From Candidatus Saccharimonadota bacterium (GTDB lineage Bacteria; Patescibacteriota; Saccharimonadia; Saccharimonadales; UBA4665), in assembly GCA_027340655.1 (NCBI GenBank), contig DAHWQR010000031.1, forward strand, positions 1 through 55,232: a stretch of 55,232 nt of DNA. Direction: 5' to 3'. Position 1 is the first letter of the stretch. Each line of letters opens with the position of its first letter. Below, piece after piece: positions 51,115 through 55,232 of this stretch. The translations under genes and the position numbers were made by a program. The notes below the pieces were generated by a model that saw only the letters and a program-made list of their open reading frames with translations, was not told the DNA's origin and searched no databases.

Positions 51115-51501
51115 ATGGCAAATAGCAATAATATCGAGAAATTAGCAGAAGAGCTGGTCAAGTTGACCGTTCTTGAGGTAAATGAACTTAGTAACATCCT
51201 AAAAGATAAGTACGGAATTGAACCAGCAGCCGCGATAGCTGCTGTGGCCGCTCCTGCTGCCGCTGGAGCTGCTGAAGTCGAGGAAGCAAAAAGTGAATAC
51301 GATGTCGTGCTTAAAGACGCAGGCGCTCAAAAAGTGGCTGTTATTAAGGCCGTTAAGGACATTACCAACCTAGGCCTGGGTGAAGCTAAGGCTTTAGTCG
51401 ATGGCGCACCAAAGACGATTCTTGAAAAAGCTAAGACTGAAGACGCTGAAGCCGCTAAGAAAAAGCTTGAAGAAGCCGGCGCTACAGTAGAATTAGCTTA
51501 A
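51115..51501 (+). CDS. rplL: 50S ribosomal protein bL12
   Basis: [41 protein letters not shown]. Confidence 0.98.
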   Translation: MANSNNIEKLAEELVKLTVLEVNELSNILKDKYGIEPAAAIAAVAAPAAAGAAEVEEAKSEYDVVLKDAGAQKVAVIKAVKDITNLGLGEAKALVDGAPKTILEKAKTEDAEAAKKKLEEAGATVELA

Positions 51502-51535
51502 TTTTAAACAATTTAACTTTCGAGCTAATTAGAGA

Positions 51536-51563
51536 AAAGTGTTCTTTATCCACAGAACACTTT
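51536..51563 (+). terminator. Hairpin after rplL
   Basis: Perfect 10-bp stem AAAGTGTTCT/AGAACACTTT, 8-nt loop; short T run. Confidence 0.55.
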
Positions 51564-51648
51564 GACATTAGTGCGCATTAATGTTAGTTTGAATCTAACT
51601 GTCCGAGACAAATACGGATTAGGTCGGAGGAAGTGAATAGATACCAAC

Positions 51649-52155
51649 ATGCCAGACGTACCAGATAAACAAATCAAAAGACTTCGGTCGTTAATCAGAG
51701 AAGCAGAAACCAATCTAGCGGCGGCTAGTGAGCTATTAGTTAGCCTGGTCGGTGATGACGAGAAGATTGCGCCTATAGCCCGTGAGGACACCTTGGGAAA
51801 AATAATAGAGGGTGTTTTTGATGGTCAGAATATGGTCGGCAGCGATGCTAAGACCTATCCCGTACCGGCTAATTACGCCTCTAAATCTAAGCTGGTACAA
51901 GGAGATATCCTAAAGCTGACTATTTCTGATGATGGAGCATTTCTTTATAAGCAAATTGGCCCAGTTCCAAGAAAACAGGTTGTCGGAACCTTAAATCTTG
52001 AGAATGGTCACTATTTAGTGTCAGTCGGCGATAAGAGCTACCGTGTCCTGTTAGCTAGCGTAACCTACTTTAAGGCTAAGCCCGGCGATCAGGTAAGCGT
52101 TAACATCCCAGAAGACGATAACGCCGAGTGGGCTGCCCTAGAAGCCGCTCTGTAA
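51649..52155 (+). CDS. Hypothetical protein
   Basis: 168-aa ORF between rplL and dnaX; N-terminal helical, C-terminal beta-rich. Confidence 0.75.
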   Translation: MPDVPDKQIKRLRSLIREAETNLAAASELLVSLVGDDEKIAPIAREDTLGKIIEGVFDGQNMVGSDAKTYPVPANYASKSKLVQGDILKLTISDDGAFLYKQIGPVPRKQVVGTLNLENGHYLVSVGDKSYRVLLASVTYFKAKPGDQVSVNIPEDDNAEWAALEAAL

Positions 52156-52209
52156 ACAGGTTTTACTCCCAAGCTCAGCACTTTTTAAGATATAATAGGT
52201 CTATTCACT

Positions 52210-53781
52210 ATGGGGCAAGCGCTATATCGCAAATACCGGTCTAAAAGCCTGTCCGAGGTTATTGGCCAGGAGCATATTACTAAAACCCTGGAGCAAGCTA
52301 TTAAAAGCGGCCGGATTTCGCATGCCTACTTATTTACTGGGCCAAAGGGAGTTGGCAAAACTTCTGTCGCCCGGATTTTCGCCCACGACATCAACGGCCT
52401 AGAATATGATGACGATTTAGGCCACCTCGACATCATAGAGATTGACGCCGCCTCCAATCGTAAGCTCGAAGAGACCAAAGCACTGATTGAAAGGGTCTAT
52501 GTAGCTCCGGTAAGCGCTAAATACAAGGTTTACATCATCGACGAGGTACATATGCTTACCCGAGAGTCGTTTAATGCCTTGCTAAAAACTCTTGAAGAAC
52601 CGCCTGAGCACGTTGTCTATATTCTAGCCACTACCGAACTGCAAAAGATGCCTGAAACGATTGTCAGTCGCACTCAGCGTTTTGTCTTTAAGCCGATTAA
52701 GCAGGAAAAAGTGGTGAAACATTTAGCATCAATCGCCAAACATGAAGGCATCAAAATCGACGCTAAGGCCTTAGAGATGATTGCCGAGCACGGTCAGGGA
52801 AGTTTTCGAGACAGCATTGCCTTATTGGATCAAGCGGCCAATTATGCTCAGCCGATATCCGAAACTGACATCAGCACTTTACTCGGCATACCTCCCAGCC
52901 AACTAATTGAAGAGCTTATCGATGCCCTAAGTAAAGGTGATTTAAACCAGGTGATTGTACTGACCCATGATTTAATTGAACAGGGATACCCGGCGACGTC
53001 GATTGCTACAAGACTATCAAAAGAGTTGCGACAAAAGCTTATTGATGACCAATCTCCGTTAGCAAGCGATCTTGCCCTCAAGTTACTCGAAGACTTACTA
53101 GATGTCGGGGCAGCTACAAATCCTGAAACCTATCTAGAGATCTGCCTGCTAAAGGCTTTACCCCAGATTTCCGCTAAACCAAGCTCCGTCTCTAGCCAGT
53201 TGCCGGATACGGAAAGCGTGAAAGAGATTCAACCTACTTATCAAGAACCTCCAGCAGCCAGAAAGCACGAAAGCAAATCTTTGCCAAAACCCACGGACGA
53301 GAAAAATAGCATCAATGCTAAAACGGAAAAAAAACTTAATGACAAAAATGGGCCTAATCTAGACTCTAATATGCCGGTTACATCATCTAAAACCGCAGCT
53401 CCAGTTGAAGAAGAGAAAGTTACATTAAAAACCAAAGCTACTCAGACTATGGATAAGGATTCGTGGAATGATGTTTTAGGTCTACTTAGAAGCAGCCATA
53501 ACACCCTATACGGAGTGGTCCGAATGGCAAGCCTAGACTTTGACAGCGCACATAACATAATTAGACTTAAGTTCGCCTATCAGTTCCACAAAAATAGAGT
53601 TAACGAACCCAAGAATCTTTCATACATTCAATCAGCCATCAAAAAAGTTAGCGGACAGAGCTACGTCATTGAATGCGTGATTGACCAATCGCTTTTAGAT
53701 AAGGAAGGCCCTGGCAAAGAAGCCGAATCTAATAAGCTCGAAACAATTAGCTCTATTTTTGGAGGTGGAGAGTTAATTTAG
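52210..53781 (+). CDS. dnaX: DNA polymerase III subunit gamma/tau
   Basis: LYRKYRSKSLSEVIGQEHITKTLEQAIKSGRISHAYLFTGPKGVGKTSVARIFA; IIDEVHMLTRESFNALLKTLEEPPEHV. Confidence 0.96.
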   Translation: MGQALYRKYRSKSLSEVIGQEHITKTLEQAIKSGRISHAYLFTGPKGVGKTSVARIFAHDINGLEYDDDLGHLDIIEIDAASNRKLEETKALIERVYVAPVSAKYKVYIIDEVHMLTRESFNALLKTLEEPPEHVVYILATTELQKMPETIVSRTQRFVFKPIKQEKVVKHLASIAKHEGIKIDAKALEMIAEHGQGSFRDSIALLDQAANYAQPISETDISTLLGIPPSQLIEELIDALSKGDLNQVIVLTHDLIEQGYPATSIATRLSKELRQKLIDDQSPLASDLALKLLEDLLDVGAATNPETYLEICLLKALPQISAKPSSVSSQLPDTESVKEIQPTYQEPPAARKHESKSLPKPTDEKNSINAKTEKKLNDKNGPNLDSNMPVTSSKTAAPVEEEKVTLKTKATQTMDKDSWNDVLGLLRSSHNTLYGVVRMASLDFDSAHNIIRLKFAYQFHKNRVNEPKNLSYIQSAIKKVSGQSYVIECVIDQSLLDKEGPGKEAESNKLETISSIFGGGELI

Positions 53782-53868
53782 TAATGGGAAAACGTGTTTA
53801 TAACTGTTAGGGTATATCTAGTGCAGATAATATAATAGAGCTTCTAGGTAGAGTCGAGACCAAAAATT

Positions 53869-55230
53869 ATGTCTGATATAACTAAATCGCTTCAGCAACC
53901 GCCGCAGAACATCGATGCCGAAGCGTCGCTGCTTGGCTCGATACTTATCGATACCGATGCCATAGTAAAAATTGCCGATCAGATAAGACCTACCGACTTT
54001 TTCGACAAACGACACGAAATTATCTATTCCGCAATGAACGAGCTTTACACTCAGCGCTCAGCCATTGACGTTCTTACTCTTGCTAACCAACTCAAGGCCA
54101 ACGGCGAACTGGACAGCATTGGTGGTGCCGGATATTTAACAGAGCTCACAAACTTCGTTCCAACTGCCGCGCACGTCGAGCAATACGCCGACATAGTGGC
54201 CCAAAAAGCCTTGCGCCGACGCCTAATTTCAGTTTCTCAGCAAATGGTATCGCTAGGATTTGACGAGACTAAAGCCCTACACGAGCTAATTGAAGAGGCT
54301 GAAAGCAACCTATTCGCAGTCAGCGAGCAGCATATCAAGCAATCCGTGGTGAGCTTGGAAACTATTCTTGCTGAAAGTTTTGAACGTCTTGATGACTTGC
54401 ATAAGGACAAAAAGAAGCTACGCGGTTTAGCGACCGGTTTTAAAGATTTGGATAATCTTCTAGCCGGCTTTCAACGTTCCGACTTATTCATCCTTGCAGC
54501 GCGACCTTCGATGGGCAAAACCGCATTAATGCTAAACTTCGCACACAACGTTGCTGTTAAATCGAAGCAACCAGTACTATTTTTTAGCTTAGAAATGAGC
54601 AAGGAGCAATTAGTTGACCGCCTGTTGAGTATCGAGTCAGGGGTGGACGCCTGGTCATTAAGAACTGGGAACCTAACTGATACAGACTTCGAAAAGATTG
54701 GCGAAGCGATGGGCGCTTTAAGTGAAGCTCCGATTTATATCGACGACACGCCCGGCATATCCGTCAGCGACCTGCGCACTATCGCAAGAAGGGAAAACCA
54801 CCGTCACCCGCTTGGCATGATTATTATTGACTACTTGCAATTAATGAGCGGCGGCAGTCGTTTTAGCAATGACGGAAATCGTGTTCAAGAAATCTCCGAT
54901 ATCTCACGTGGGCTGAAAAGTATCGCCCGTGAGCTAGACGTACCATTACTAGCGGCTTCGCAACTAAACCGTTCGGTAGAAAGCCGAAGCCCACAGATTC
55001 CGCAGTTATCCGACCTAAGGGAAAGTGGCTCTCTGGAACAAGATGCCGACGTCGTAGCCTTTATCTACCGAGAAGACTATTACAATCCCGACACAGACCG
55101 AAAGGGAATAACTGACCTTCTCATAAAGAAGCATCGTAATGGCCCGACTGGTGGCGTGGAACTCTTCTTTGACCGCGAGAAACAGCGCTTTCGTTCTGTA
55201 GATACACACCATTCTAATCCTTTTGAATAG
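53869..55230 (+). CDS. dnaB: Replicative DNA helicase DnaB
   Basis: PPQNIDAEASLLGSILID; LAARPSMGKTALMLNFA; IIDYLQLMSGG. Confidence 0.97.
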   Translation: MSDITKSLQQPPQNIDAEASLLGSILIDTDAIVKIADQIRPTDFFDKRHEIIYSAMNELYTQRSAIDVLTLANQLKANGELDSIGGAGYLTELTNFVPTAAHVEQYADIVAQKALRRRLISVSQQMVSLGFDETKALHELIEEAESNLFAVSEQHIKQSVVSLETILAESFERLDDLHKDKKKLRGLATGFKDLDNLLAGFQRSDLFILAARPSMGKTALMLNFAHNVAVKSKQPVLFFSLEMSKEQLVDRLLSIESGVDAWSLRTGNLTDTDFEKIGEAMGALSEAPIYIDDTPGISVSDLRTIARRENHRHPLGMIIIDYLQLMSGGSRFSNDGNRVQEISDISRGLKSIARELDVPLLAASQLNRSVESRSPQIPQLSDLRESGSLEQDADVVAFIYREDYYNPDTDRKGITDLLIKKHRNGPTGGVELFFDREKQRFRSVDTHHSNPFE

Positions 55231-55232
55231 TA

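Noticed and set aside
1-55232. CRISPR arrays, transposons, integrases, prophage
   Set aside because: No regularly spaced repeats or transposase/recombinase motifs seen

Overview
This 55 kb window looks like the core informational region of a reduced bacterial genome. Gene content and sequence style suggest Candidate Phyla Radiation / Patescibacteria, possibly Saccharibacteria-like; that taxonomy is inference. It runs from the 3' part of rpoC through a nearly continuous str-S10-spc-alpha ribosomal super-operon (rpsL to rpsI). After that come trpS, an RluD-type pseudouridine synthase, a delta'-like clamp-loader gene, four tRNAs (Tyr, Thr-GGT, Thr-TGT, Trp), and rpmG. An accessory stretch follows: an alpha-glucan cluster (GT4/5, GH57, GH15, divergent GH63-like), a four-gene secreted/membrane protein cassette, a P-loop kinase, a YgjP-type peptidase, a PAS histidine kinase and a GT2. 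The window then has secE-nusG-rplK-rplA, an MprF-like gene, dcd, a thymidylate kinase fused to two ThyX domains, rplJL, dnaX and dnaB. No CRISPR array, transposon or prophage was seen. The observations I rate highest are: (1) parallel loss of structural zinc ligands in RpoC, bL36, bL33, uS4, DnaX and delta'; (2) a Tmk-ThyX-ThyX fusion whose two ThyX halves have degenerated in complementary ways; (3) an A8 run in dnaX with stops just downstream in both alternative frames, suggesting a tau/gamma slippage switch; (4) a DUF916/WxL-like surface cassette with a LysM domain predicted on the cytoplasmic side; (5) candidate autoregulatory RNA leaders before rplA, rplJ, rplC and secE. All calls come from reading the sequence; no database search was run.
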